DNA from: a virus
DNA length: 64,000 nt
IMG/VR virus record: IMGVR_UViG_3300010367_000378
Location: 1-64,000 of that record
Reading direction: 5' to 3' (one strand)
Below, piece by piece: positions 30,415 to 37,732 of the stretch (position 1 is its first letter; each line of letters opens with the position of its first letter). The notes beneath the pieces are model-generated. The model saw only the letters and a program-made list of their open reading frames with translations. It was not told where the DNA came from and ran no database searches. A program made the position numbers and the translations under genes.

Positions 30415-32180
30415 AGAGCCGGGATCTGAAGGTTTCTGAAGACCTCTCATTGCCTATGGAGGCGGTGACGGAGACGTTCGCGCTCCTCGCTGTCAAGGGG
30501 GCAGGCAAGACCAATGCTGGACGCGTCATGGCGGAGGAGATGTTCGCCGCCGGCGCGCCATTCGTCGTCATCGACCCGGTGGGCTCCTGGTGGGGCCTCC
30601 GCGCCGGCCGCGAGCCCGGTGACCCGGGGCTCCCCATCCCGATCTTTGGCGGCCGTCACGGAGATGTTCCCCTGGAGCGCGGCGGAGGGACCGTCATCGC
30701 GGACCTGGTCGTAGACCAGAGGGTCTCCTGCGTCATCGACCTCTCCGACTTCGAGAACGAGGCGCCCAAGAAACAGTTCCTCCTCGATTTTTCCCGGCGC
30801 CTCTACCACCGCAACACCGAGCCGCTTCACCTCTTCCTCGAAGAGGCCGACGACTACGTGCCCCAGACGATGCGGGGGGCGACTTCCGAGAAGGGGGTCG
30901 AGCCTCAGCTCCTGCGCGCGATGGAGAACATCGTTCGCCGCGGCCGGGCCCGCGGGTTGGGAATCACGATGATCACCCAGCGCAGCGCCTCGATCAACAA
31001 GAGCGTCCTGACCCAGGCGGGAACCCTGATCGCCATGCAGGCGACGTCTCCCCAGGACCGGAAGGCGATTGAAGACTGGGTCAAGTATCACGGCGAGAAG
31101 GAAGAGATTCTGGCCTCCCTCTCCTCGCTCAACAAGGGAGAGGCATGGATCTGGTCCCCCCTCTTCCTCGGTAAGACGGTCCGCATCAGGTTCCGCCTCT
31201 CGCATACCTTCGATTCGGGCCAGACCCCTCGCCTGCGCAAGAGCGCCGCGACTCAGCGGGCGGCGACCCTGGCGGACGTCAACCTGGAGCAGATCCGCTC
31301 CAAGATGGCAGAGACGATCGAGAAGGCGAAGGCCGATGACCCCAAGGAGCTCCGGGCCCGCATCAGGGAGCTGGAGGCGCAGGCCTCCCGGGACCGGCGC
31401 CGAATCGAGACGCTGGAGCGGCAGCTCGAGGCGGTGCCGAAGAAGCAGCCCGGCCGGCCGGCGGGGCCGCTCCACCCCGGCACCATCCACGACCTGGAGA
31501 TGCGAGGCCGAGCGATGCAGAACCTCGGCCGGGAGCTCGAGGAGAGGGGCAAGGATCTCGAAGGCCTGGCTGGCCGCCTCCGGAAGGAAACCGCGTCGGC
31601 TGAAGGTACGCCCCCTGCTGCTGCGCCCGCCTCAGCGCCCGCTGCGCCATCTCCACGGCCGGCTCCTCCTCCACCTCGATCCTCACCCCCGCTGCTCCCC
31701 CGCGGGGACGGCGCCAAGCTCGGCAAGTGCGAGATCGCGGTCCTCGGCGTGCTCGCCCAGAATCCGGACGGCGCCGACAAGGGGAAGCTCTCGCTCCTCG
31801 CCGGCTACCGCTACAGCGGGGGGTTCCGCAACTCCCTGAGCTCCCTCCGCTCGAGCGGCCTGATCGTCGGCGGCAACGAGGAGGTGATGAAGATCACCGA
31901 CGCGGGGCTGGCCGCGGCCGACGGGCTCTACGACGAGCTGCCGCGTGGCGAGGAGCTGGTGGCCTACTGGCTCAACCACCCCTCCCTGGGCAAAGCGGAG
32001 CGCGCCGTTCTGCGGACGCTGATCGACCGCGGCCCGATGAACGGCCAGGACCTCGCGGCTGCCACCGGCTATGGGTACAGCGGGGGGTTCCGCAACGCGC
32101 TGTCTGCGCTTCGGACCGCCGGGCTGCTGCTGGGGAAGAACACGGAGACGATGTCCGTCAACCCGGACCTTCTAGCCTAG
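30411..32180 (+). CDS. HerA/FtsK-like ATPase with tandem winged-helix C-terminus
   Basis: 589 residues. ATPase domain about 1-270: Walker A VKGAGKT (28-34), Walker B LHLFLEEADDYVP, ITQRSASINKSVLTQ and EAWIWSPLFLGKTVRIRF, matching the HerA/DUF87 group. A coiled coil covers about 290-345, then a Pro/Ala-rich linker. Residues about 430-589 hold two copies of a winged-helix-like unit: YRYSGGFRNSLSSLRSSGLI and YGYSGGFRNALSALRTAGLL. HerA ATPases are hexameric DNA translocases, usually working with the nuclease NurA, which is not seen here. Possible roles are DNA translocation, repair or plasmid-like segregation. Confidence 0.85.
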   Translation: MKSRDLKVSEDLSLPMEAVTETFALLAVKGAGKTNAGRVMAEEMFAAGAPFVVIDPVGSWWGLRAGREPGDPGLPIPIFGGRHGDVPLERGGGTVIADLVVDQRVSCVIDLSDFENEAPKKQFLLDFSRRLYHRNTEPLHLFLEEADDYVPQTMRGATSEKGVEPQLLRAMENIVRRGRARGLGITMITQRSASINKSVLTQAGTLIAMQATSPQDRKAIEDWVKYHGEKEEILASLSSLNKGEAWIWSPLFLGKTVRIRFRLSHTFDSGQTPRLRKSAATQRAATLADVNLEQIRSKMAETIEKAKADDPKELRARIRELEAQASRDRRRIETLERQLEAVPKKQPGRPAGPLHPGTIHDLEMRGRAMQNLGRELEERGKDLEGLAGRLRKETASAEGTPPAAAPASAPAAPSPRPAPPPPRSSPPLLPRGDGAKLGKCEIAVLGVLAQNPDGADKGKLSLLAGYRYSGGFRNSLSSLRSSGLIVGGNEEVMKITDAGLAAADGLYDELPRGEELVAYWLNHPSLGKAERAVLRTLIDRGPMNGQDLAAATGYGYSGGFRNALSALRTAGLLLGKNTETMSVNPDLLA

Positions 32181-32193
32181 AAAGGATTTATTC

Positions 32194-32526
32194 ATGGAAC
32201 AAGAAAGGATTTCCGTTCCAAAGGAGCTGGTCGACGGCAAGCCTGCCGAGCATTACGTGTTGCGGGTGATCGGCGACTCGATGATCGCGGAGGGCATCCT
32301 CGACGGAGACTTCGTGATCGTCCTGCGCCGGCCGGTGGCCGAGACGGGCGAGATGGTGGTGGCGCGGATCGGAGACGAGGCGACTCTGAGACGCTTCTAT
32401 ATCCACCACGACGGCAGGGTAAGGTTGATGTCGGCGCATCCGAAACTGGACCCCATCTATGTCGCTCCAGAGGAGCTCACCATCGACGGCATCGTGGTTG
32501 GCCTCATGCGGAGGTTGCGTCGATGA
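32194..32526 (+). CDS. LexA/S24-like C-terminal domain without helix-turn-helix
   Basis: 110 residues, ATG at 32194 with AAAGGA upstream. The whole protein matches the LexA peptidase domain: VLRVIGDSMIAEGILDGDF (22-40), EMVVARIGDEATLRRF (53-68), PIYVAPEELTIDGIVVGLMR. Ser29 of GDSM is kept, but the catalytic Lys (EATVKR in LexA) is Arg66, and the DNA-binding half and Ala-Gly cleavage site are absent. Self-cleavage is therefore unlikely. It may dimerise with an intact LexA or CI-type repressor, which is inference. Confidence 0.8.
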   Translation: MEQERISVPKELVDGKPAEHYVLRVIGDSMIAEGILDGDFVIVLRRPVAETGEMVVARIGDEATLRRFYIHHDGRVRLMSAHPKLDPIYVAPEELTIDGIVVGLMRRLRR

Positions 32527-32807
32527 GAGAGCCCGGCCAGGACTCGATCGAGGACTACTGGCAGGTCGCGATCGACGAGCCGATCCCCGTCCCGACGCTG
32601 GGAACCGACCTCTGCGGTTGCCCGAAGAAGCCCCCTGGCTGCTGGGGGGCCTACGGCTTCCACCATCGACCAGACCCGCAGCACCCGGATTCCCTCTCCG
32701 CGGCCCAGGTCTACGAGAGGTGTCCCGCCTACAGTGCGGCTGTCGAGCGTTCCGGCGGGTACCAGAAGAAGGGCCGGGGCAGCAGCCGAAGCAAGAGGCG
32801 AAGGTGA
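32523..32807 (+). CDS. Small hypothetical protein
   Basis: 94 residues, ATGA overlap with the LexA-like gene. CGCPKKPPGCWGAYGFHH (about 31-48) and a later Cys may bind metal. Basic C-terminus (GRGSSRSKRRR). No family recognised. Confidence 0.6.
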   Translation: MREPGQDSIEDYWQVAIDEPIPVPTLGTDLCGCPKKPPGCWGAYGFHHRPDPQHPDSLSAAQVYERCPAYSAAVERSGGYQKKGRGSSRSKRRR

Positions 32808-32998
32808 AGGTCCCCTGCCCGTTCTGCCGGACCGACGTCCCTGTGCAGGGGGGGCGCCTCGCCGACCACCCCGCCATGAAGGGGAAGACCGCGTCCTGCC
32901 TCGGCTCCGGAGCACCGGTCGCCGAGATCCGGGCGCTCAACGAGGAGCACAGACAAACCCGGGAGCGGACCGACCGCATCACCGGGAGGAGGAGATAG
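32804..32998 (+). CDS. Small zinc-ribbon protein
   Basis: 64 residues from a GTG at 32804 that overlaps the preceding stop. CPFCRTDVPVQGGRLADHPA then C forms a probable C2HC zinc site in residues 5-32. The C-terminal half is a charged helix (EIRALNEEHRQTRERTDRIT). Start chosen for the GTGA overlap. Confidence 0.6.
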   Translation: MKVPCPFCRTDVPVQGGRLADHPAMKGKTASCLGSGAPVAEIRALNEEHRQTRERTDRITGRRR

Positions 32999-33000
32999 CG

Positions 33001-33204
33001 ATGGAGAGACATCCAGATCCTGAAGTGCAGGCGGCCATCACCCGTCTGCTCGATGCGCTCTGTACCTGGGAACGCAGCACCGGTCGTGGGTCCGTACTGA
33101 TCCTCCGGGAAGCGGGAGGCTTCGAGGTCCGCGCCCAGGACGGCAAGCCGCTCTCGATCGACGTGCCGGACGACGTGCTGCTGGGGAGCGTGGGCCATGG
33201 GTGA
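33001..33204 (+). CDS. Small hypothetical protein
   Basis: 67 residues, ATG at 33001 preceded by GGGAGGAGGA. A helix (VQAAITRLLDALCTWERSTG) followed by short strands (SVLILREAGGFEVRAQDGKP). Overlaps the next gene by 8 bases. No family recognised. Confidence 0.6.
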   Translation: MERHPDPEVQAAITRLLDALCTWERSTGRGSVLILREAGGFEVRAQDGKPLSIDVPDDVLLGSVGHG

Positions 33205-34285
33205 GAAATCGGGGATCGGTTGGACCGACGCAACGTTCAACCCCTGGTGGGGATGCTGGCCGGTGAGCCCCGGCTGCGCCCTCTGCTACGCCGCCCGGGA
33301 GGCCGAGCGCTACGGCTGGACCGAGGGAGGCGGATCAGGGCCGGACCTCTGGCAGAAGCAGGGACCCCGCCGGGTCTTCGGCGAGGCACATTGGAGCGGG
33401 AAGAACAGCCCGCGCCGGTGGGCGACGACGTTGCCGGCCGAACTCGGCCGCCGGCCCCGCGTCTTCACTGCCAGCATGGCAGACATCGGGGAGGATCACC
33501 CGATCGCCGAGCAGGAGCGGCCGAAGCTCTGGGCGCTGATCGAAGACACCCCCCAGCTCGACTGGCTGCTCCTGACGAAACGGGTTGAGACCGCTCGCCA
33601 GTGGCTCCCGGCCCGCTGGCTGGAGCCCGGCGGGTGGCCGGCGCATGCCTGGTTCCTCTTCAGCGCCGAGGATCAGCAGCGCTTCGACGAGCGCCTCCCC
33701 TATATCCTGGACATCCCCGCCCCGGTTCTGGGGTGCTCCTACGAGCCCTCCCTGGGAGGGATCGACTTTCGGGCCGGCCTGTCGATCGCCTGGCAGTGCT
33801 CTTTCTGCCGGCGCTACTTCCCGGGCCCCTACCAGAAGACCTGTCCCGCCTGCTCGCGCGAGTACGGCTGGAGCGGGTCCCACCGCTTCAACCCGCCCCG
33901 CGGCCAGCGCGGCCCGGGGTTGAACTGGATCATCGCCGGCGGGGAGAGCAGCCGGCCCCGCGATCGCGCTCGAGCGCCGCATCCCTCCTGGTTTAGATCG
34001 GCCCGCGACCAGGCGGTGGCGGCCGGCGTCGCATTCTTCTTCAAGCAATGGGGGGAGTTTGCCCCGCTGAACGAAGGGGCGACGGGGAGCTTCGGCGACG
34101 TATGGGTCTGCGACAACGGCAACGGCCAAGCGGTCCACCGGCAGAAGTGGGAGCCGGGAAGCCAGGGCGCGGAGCCCGGCAGGTGGGGCGCCGGCGACGT
34201 GTTGATGCGGCCGGTGGGGAAGCAGGCCGCCGGCGAGCACCTGGATGGCAAGCTCTGGCACCAGTTCCCGGGCGGTGCGCCGTGA
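33197..34285 (+). CDS. Phage Gp37/Gp68 family protein (DUF5131)
   Basis: 362 residues. It begins with the family signature SGIGWTDATFNPWWGC...SPGCALCYA, whose three Cys (C-x6-C-x2-C) are arranged as in radical-SAM-like proteins. FTASMADIGEDHP, LDWLLLTKRVE, LGCSYEP and IIAGGESSRPRDR follow in the expected order. A four-Cys zinc ribbon (CSFCRRYFPGPYQKTCPAC) is inserted at about 197-215. The biochemical role of the family is not known to me. It is often encoded by siphoviruses. Confidence 0.88.
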   Translation: MGEKSGIGWTDATFNPWWGCWPVSPGCALCYAAREAERYGWTEGGGSGPDLWQKQGPRRVFGEAHWSGKNSPRRWATTLPAELGRRPRVFTASMADIGEDHPIAEQERPKLWALIEDTPQLDWLLLTKRVETARQWLPARWLEPGGWPAHAWFLFSAEDQQRFDERLPYILDIPAPVLGCSYEPSLGGIDFRAGLSIAWQCSFCRRYFPGPYQKTCPACSREYGWSGSHRFNPPRGQRGPGLNWIIAGGESSRPRDRARAPHPSWFRSARDQAVAAGVAFFFKQWGEFAPLNEGATGSFGDVWVCDNGNGQAVHRQKWEPGSQGAEPGRWGAGDVLMRPVGKQAAGEHLDGKLWHQFPGGAP

Positions 34286-34365
34286 CGTGGCCCGAGGCGG
34301 CGGTCCGGATCGTCCTGGTGATCGCGGTCGCCTACATCTTCACCCGCCCAGAGGAAGAGCCGTGA
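34282..34365 (+). CDS. Possible 27-residue membrane microprotein
   Basis: A GTG at 34282 overlaps the preceding stop, and the stop overlaps the next GTG start (34362). The sequence MTWPEAAVRIVLVIAVAYIF plus RPEEEP contains one hydrophobic segment. Support comes from the double GTGA overlaps and the membrane helix. Confidence 0.45.
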   Translation: MTWPEAAVRIVLVIAVAYIFTRPEEEP

Positions 34366-35063
34366 GCGCTTGCGGTCGCGAGGTCCCGATGCTCTTTTCG
34401 GCGCCGATGATCCGGGCGCTCCAGCGCCGTTGGAAGCTTCAAACCCGTCGGCTGGTGAAGGACGGCGGGCTTCCCTTCGTTCGGCTGGACGGCACCGGCA
34501 AGACCTGTTTCACCCCTGCCGGCAAACTCAGCATCCGTGGATGGACGGCTGCGGGAGAGTATGGGGAGAGCTTCCGCCGGCCGCCGTGCTGGGCCGGGGA
34601 CACGCTCTGGGCGCGGGAAACGTGGGGAGCCCCTTTCGCTGATCACCCTCTATGCCCGGGAGGGCGGAAGCCAGCGCAGGGAGACCGGATCGTCTACCGG
34701 GCAGAACCAGGGGACGAGTACCAATGGACCGGCACCAGCGGTTTTGCGTGGCGGCCGTCGATCTTCATGCCCAAGTGGGCGTGCCGCTTCCGGCTCCCGG
34801 TGACGCAGGTCCGCGCGGAGTTGCTGCTCGACATCACCAACGAGGACGCCATGGCCGAAGGCATCCCCCAGACCGCCGGCGAAGCGCAGGAGTTGGGGTT
34901 GATCGACCTGGATCGCACCCCCGGCCATGAGTGGGACAACCGGACCTCGCGGGAGAACTACCTGCGTCTCTGGGACACCATCAATCCGAAATATCCAGCG
35001 GCTTCCAACCCCGCGGTCTGGCGCCTGGAGTTCCGCTACTTCAACCCCGAGGAGAGACCATGA
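34362..35063 (+). CDS. ASCH-like phage protein
   Basis: 233 residues from the GTG at 34362. The opening MLFSAPMIRALQRRWKLQTRRLV is the recurrent start of a phage family with an ASCH/PUA-like fold. WAGDTLWARETWG, FMPKWACRFRLPVTQVRAEL, ITNEDAMAEGI and LRLWDTINP follow in the usual order. ASCH folds bind RNA or modified bases, and some phage relatives have been called morphogenetic proteins, but the role is open. Confidence 0.75.
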   Translation: MSACGREVPMLFSAPMIRALQRRWKLQTRRLVKDGGLPFVRLDGTGKTCFTPAGKLSIRGWTAAGEYGESFRRPPCWAGDTLWARETWGAPFADHPLCPGGRKPAQGDRIVYRAEPGDEYQWTGTSGFAWRPSIFMPKWACRFRLPVTQVRAELLLDITNEDAMAEGIPQTAGEAQELGLIDLDRTPGHEWDNRTSRENYLRLWDTINPKYPAASNPAVWRLEFRYFNPEERP

Positions 35064-35380
35064 AGGACGTCGACGAAGTGGAGGTCGAGATCTGCCGCGC
35101 CGAGCTGGAGGAGGCCTCAGCCGCCTTCACCGCCGCGCAGCGACGTTTCACAGCAGCCCGGACCGCGCTCGCCGATGCGGCCTCGCCCTGGGCCCCGGGG
35201 GACTATGTGCGCCACCCCGAAGGCACCAGCTACCGCGTCGACGACGTGATCTTCGCCCCCGGTGACGAGCTCTACATGCTCCGTGTGGAGGATGAGACCG
35301 GCAGCGTCTTCACCCTGAAGAGCTCCACGGTCCTGGTGCCGGCGAACCCCTGGCCAGCGCCGGCGGAGGCCAGTCGATGA
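35060..35380 (+). CDS. Small hypothetical protein
   Basis: 106 residues, ATG at 35060 overlapping the preceding stop. Acidic N-terminal helix pair (CRAELEEASAAFTAAQRRFT), then an SH3-like strand pattern (GDYVRHPEGTSYRVDDVIFA; YMLRVEDETGSVFTLKSSTV). No family recognised. Confidence 0.65.
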   Translation: MKDVDEVEVEICRAELEEASAAFTAAQRRFTAARTALADAASPWAPGDYVRHPEGTSYRVDDVIFAPGDELYMLRVEDETGSVFTLKSSTVLVPANPWPAPAEASR

Positions 35381-35865
35381 AGGCGGTGGCGATTCGTTCC
35401 GGGGTAGAAGATCCGGATGTCGACACCTCCAGCGATCTCAAGATAGAGCCCGGTCCCGATCTCTTCCCCATCCGATCGGCAACCATCTCGTCGAACCGAG
35501 GCGGCTGGGTCCTGGGGCACGCCGAGATCTATTTCGAGCGGGTCGAGGTCCGGGCCCGGTGCCATTTCAACTCCGAGCTCCCGGCTCTCGACGAGCTCGT
35601 CGCGCGTGGCGGCCGCTCGGTCAAGAAGACCGGAGGCGGGGTCTTCGTCGCTCTCGTAAAAATCCTCCCCGGCTTCGTCTCGGTATCGATCGATGACCAG
35701 GAGCTGCCGATCATCTCGGTCACGGTCGAGATCAAACCGGACGCGCCTGTCGAGGCGAACGTCGTCTTCCCAGATGCCCGCGAGCCTGGCGCATGGACTC
35801 CCAGCCTCTGCCGCCGCCTGCTCGAAGCCTGCGGGTGGGAGTTCTCCCCGGTGGGGGCTGTATGA
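35377..35865 (+). CDS. Hypothetical protein, C-terminus paralogous to 10108-10620
   Basis: 162 residues. Strand-rich. The C-terminal 55 residues align with the product of the leftward gene 10108-10620 (see that entry), while the N-termini differ more. It overlaps the BCS1-like gene by 4 bases. Function unknown. Confidence 0.7.
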   Translation: MKAVAIRSGVEDPDVDTSSDLKIEPGPDLFPIRSATISSNRGGWVLGHAEIYFERVEVRARCHFNSELPALDELVARGGRSVKKTGGGVFVALVKILPGFVSVSIDDQELPIISVTVEIKPDAPVEANVVFPDAREPGAWTPSLCRRLLEACGWEFSPVGAV

Positions 35866-37094
35866 ACTGGTCCGCCCTCTTCAGCAACCAGTTCTTCTCC
35901 GGCGGCATCGCCCTGGGCGCGATCGCCGCGCTCGTAGCGTTCGGCCGCCGCTACGTGGTGCTGCTCGCCGACGTCGTGCGCCGGCGCTTCGTGTCCGAGA
36001 TCGAGGTCCGCGACGGCGACATGGTGGTGTGGCTCGGGCTCTGGCTCGCCCACACCCCCTATGGCATCGCCTGCAAGCGGCTCTCGACATATGTCCTCCA
36101 CCAGGAGGGCGAGGGCGTGCCGCTCCTCTACTTCGAGCCGGGGATCGGCCCCCACGTCTTCCGGCACGAGGGGACCTTGCTGGTGATCGATCGCCGGCGA
36201 GATGAGCCCTCACCTGGTGCGTCGGTCTATCCGCGCGAGTGGTATGTCTTCCGGGCTTTCGCCCCCCGCGAGCGGGCCGCCGAGCTCCTGGACCAGGCGA
36301 AGGTCTTCTCCCGCGAGTTGCTCTCCCGGCGCCACACCGCCTTCCTCTCCGATGGCCGAGGCGGATGGGATCGGATCGGCGTCGGCGTTCCCCGCGAACT
36401 CTCCTCGGTAGTGCTCCCGGGCGAGACCATTGGGGAAATCGTGAAGCGCGTCCGTCTCTTCCAGGATCGGCGCGCCTGGTACGCCGAGCGCGGCATCCCC
36501 TGGCGGCTCGGGTTCGGCTTCTTCGGCCCGCCGCGCACCGGCAAGACCTCCCTCGTCCGCGCGATCGCCCACGACCTGAGCCTGCCGCTCTACGTCCTCG
36601 ACCTCACCAGCAAGGAGTTCAGCGACAAGGACCTGATCCTCACCCTTTCCAGGGTGCCGATCGGAGCCGTGCTCCTGATCGAGGACATCGACGAGCAGCT
36701 CGGCTCGAAGTCCTCCTTCGTCACCCTTTCGGGGATGCTCAACGCGCTCGACGGACCGCTCGCCTCCGAGGGCCGGATCTTGTTCGTCACCTCGAACACC
36801 CCCGAGCGCTTGGATGCCGCGCTCCTGGGCGAGGGCCGGCTCGACGTCCACATCCACTTCGGGCTCGCCACCCGCGAGCAGGCCGGGCAGATGTTCCTCC
36901 GCTTCTTCCCCGGCCTCGAGAAGGAGGTTCAGGCCTTCGCCGCCGCCCTGCCGGAGGGAGTGATCCCTCCCGCAGCGATCCAGGAGCACCTGGCGGTCCG
37001 CTCGGACGATCCCGTCCGGGCGATCGCGGAGGCCTCGGCTCTCGCCGGCCGGACGTTCAAGGCGGTGGCCCGCGGGGAGGTGGCTGCTGCGTAG
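35862..37094 (+). CDS. BCS1-like AAA+ ATPase with N-terminal membrane segment
   Basis: 410 residues from the ATG at 35862. A hydrophobic helix covers about 9-38 (GGIALGAIAALVAFGRRYVV). Residues 45-200 resemble the BCS1 N-terminal domain in position and length. The AAA module opens with AWYAERGIPWRLGFGFFGPP (205-224), a close match to the BCS1 signature, then Walker A GPPRTGKTS (222-230), Walker B LLIEDID (271-277), sensor SNTPERLD and GEGRLDVHIHFG. BCS1 is known for moving folded Rieske protein across the mitochondrial inner membrane. Bacterial relatives exist with little known function. Presence in a phage-like gene block is unusual. It is the last gene of its operon. Confidence 0.88.
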   Translation: MNWSALFSNQFFSGGIALGAIAALVAFGRRYVVLLADVVRRRFVSEIEVRDGDMVVWLGLWLAHTPYGIACKRLSTYVLHQEGEGVPLLYFEPGIGPHVFRHEGTLLVIDRRRDEPSPGASVYPREWYVFRAFAPRERAAELLDQAKVFSRELLSRRHTAFLSDGRGGWDRIGVGVPRELSSVVLPGETIGEIVKRVRLFQDRRAWYAERGIPWRLGFGFFGPPRTGKTSLVRAIAHDLSLPLYVLDLTSKEFSDKDLILTLSRVPIGAVLLIEDIDEQLGSKSSFVTLSGMLNALDGPLASEGRILFVTSNTPERLDAALLGEGRLDVHIHFGLATREQAGQMFLRFFPGLEKEVQAFAAALPEGVIPPAAIQEHLAVRSDDPVRAIAEASALAGRTFKAVARGEVAAA

Positions 37095-37118
37095 GAACTT
37101 CCCGGTCCGGCTGGGGTG

Positions 37119-37147
37119 TTGACATACTCTATACGATCGTATAGAGT
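37119..37147 (+). promoter_or_regulatory. Promoter with embedded palindromic operator (site 4)
   Basis: TTGACA (37119-37124), a 17-base spacer and TAGAGT (37142-37147). The spacer and -10 contain the perfect palindrome CTATACGATCGTATAG (37129-37144), and the symmetry extends three bases further on each side. It is the best copy of the shared element and lies 50 bases before the ATG at 37197. Confidence 0.8.
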
Positions 37148-37196
37148 TGCCTTGTTCCGGTCGAACCGGGCCCTCGGGCCCAGAAAGGCAACGACG

Positions 37197-37577
37197 ATGA
37201 ACACTCCCTCGATTAGCAGCCGCATCCTCCTCGCCCTTCTCCTGCTTTTCCCCCTGGCCGCGCCCGCGGCGGCCGAGGAGGACGCCTACTTCTCGATGGC
37301 GTTCCCGGACCTGGTGACGGCGCCGGCGAACGCCCACATCCACACCCACCTCTGCGTGACCGGGTTCGTCCAGAAGACCCGGAAGGAGAAGGACGGCGAC
37401 ATCCACGTCCAGCTTTGCCAGGGAAGCCTCTGCATGGTGCTGGAGATCATGCCGGAGCTGCCGGTGGCCCGCCCCCGGAAGGGCCAGAAGATCCAGGCCT
37501 GCGGGGTTGTCCGGTATGACGGCTGGCATTCCTGGTGGGAACTCCACCCGCTGGTCCGGTGGGAGGTGGCCCGGTGA
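37197..37577 (+). CDS. Exported OB-fold-like protein
   Basis: 126 residues. A signal peptide is clear: SSRILLALLLLFPLAAPAAA then EED, likely cut after AAA near residue 27. The mature part (THLCVTGFVQKTRKEKDGDI, HVQLCQGSLCMVLEIM, RKGQKIQACGVVRYDGWHSW) resembles small OB-fold proteins such as DUF3465, with three Cys. It would act in the periplasm or outside. The first gene after promoter site 4. Family placement is tentative. Confidence 0.7.
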   Translation: MNTPSISSRILLALLLLFPLAAPAAAEEDAYFSMAFPDLVTAPANAHIHTHLCVTGFVQKTRKEKDGDIHVQLCQGSLCMVLEIMPELPVARPRKGQKIQACGVVRYDGWHSWWELHPLVRWEVAR

Positions 37578-37732
37578 CGGGGCGGGAGCTGGCGATCACC
37601 GAGCTCCACGTCGACGAGCTCGCCCGGCGCCGGCGAGAGCTACTGGCGCTCCCCTCGCCGCTCGGCCTGGAGGACCGGCTGGCCCTGGAGGCTATCGACG
37701 AGGAGCTGGAGCTGCGCGGGGAAGAATCATGA
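37574..37732 (+). CDS. Small acidic helical protein
   Basis: 52 residues from a GTG at 37574 that overlaps the preceding stop. Leu/Glu-rich and helical (LHVDELARRRRELLALPSPL; ALEAIDEELELRGEES). ATGA overlap with the next gene. No family recognised. Confidence 0.5.
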   Translation: MTGRELAITELHVDELARRRRELLALPSPLGLEDRLALEAIDEELELRGEES

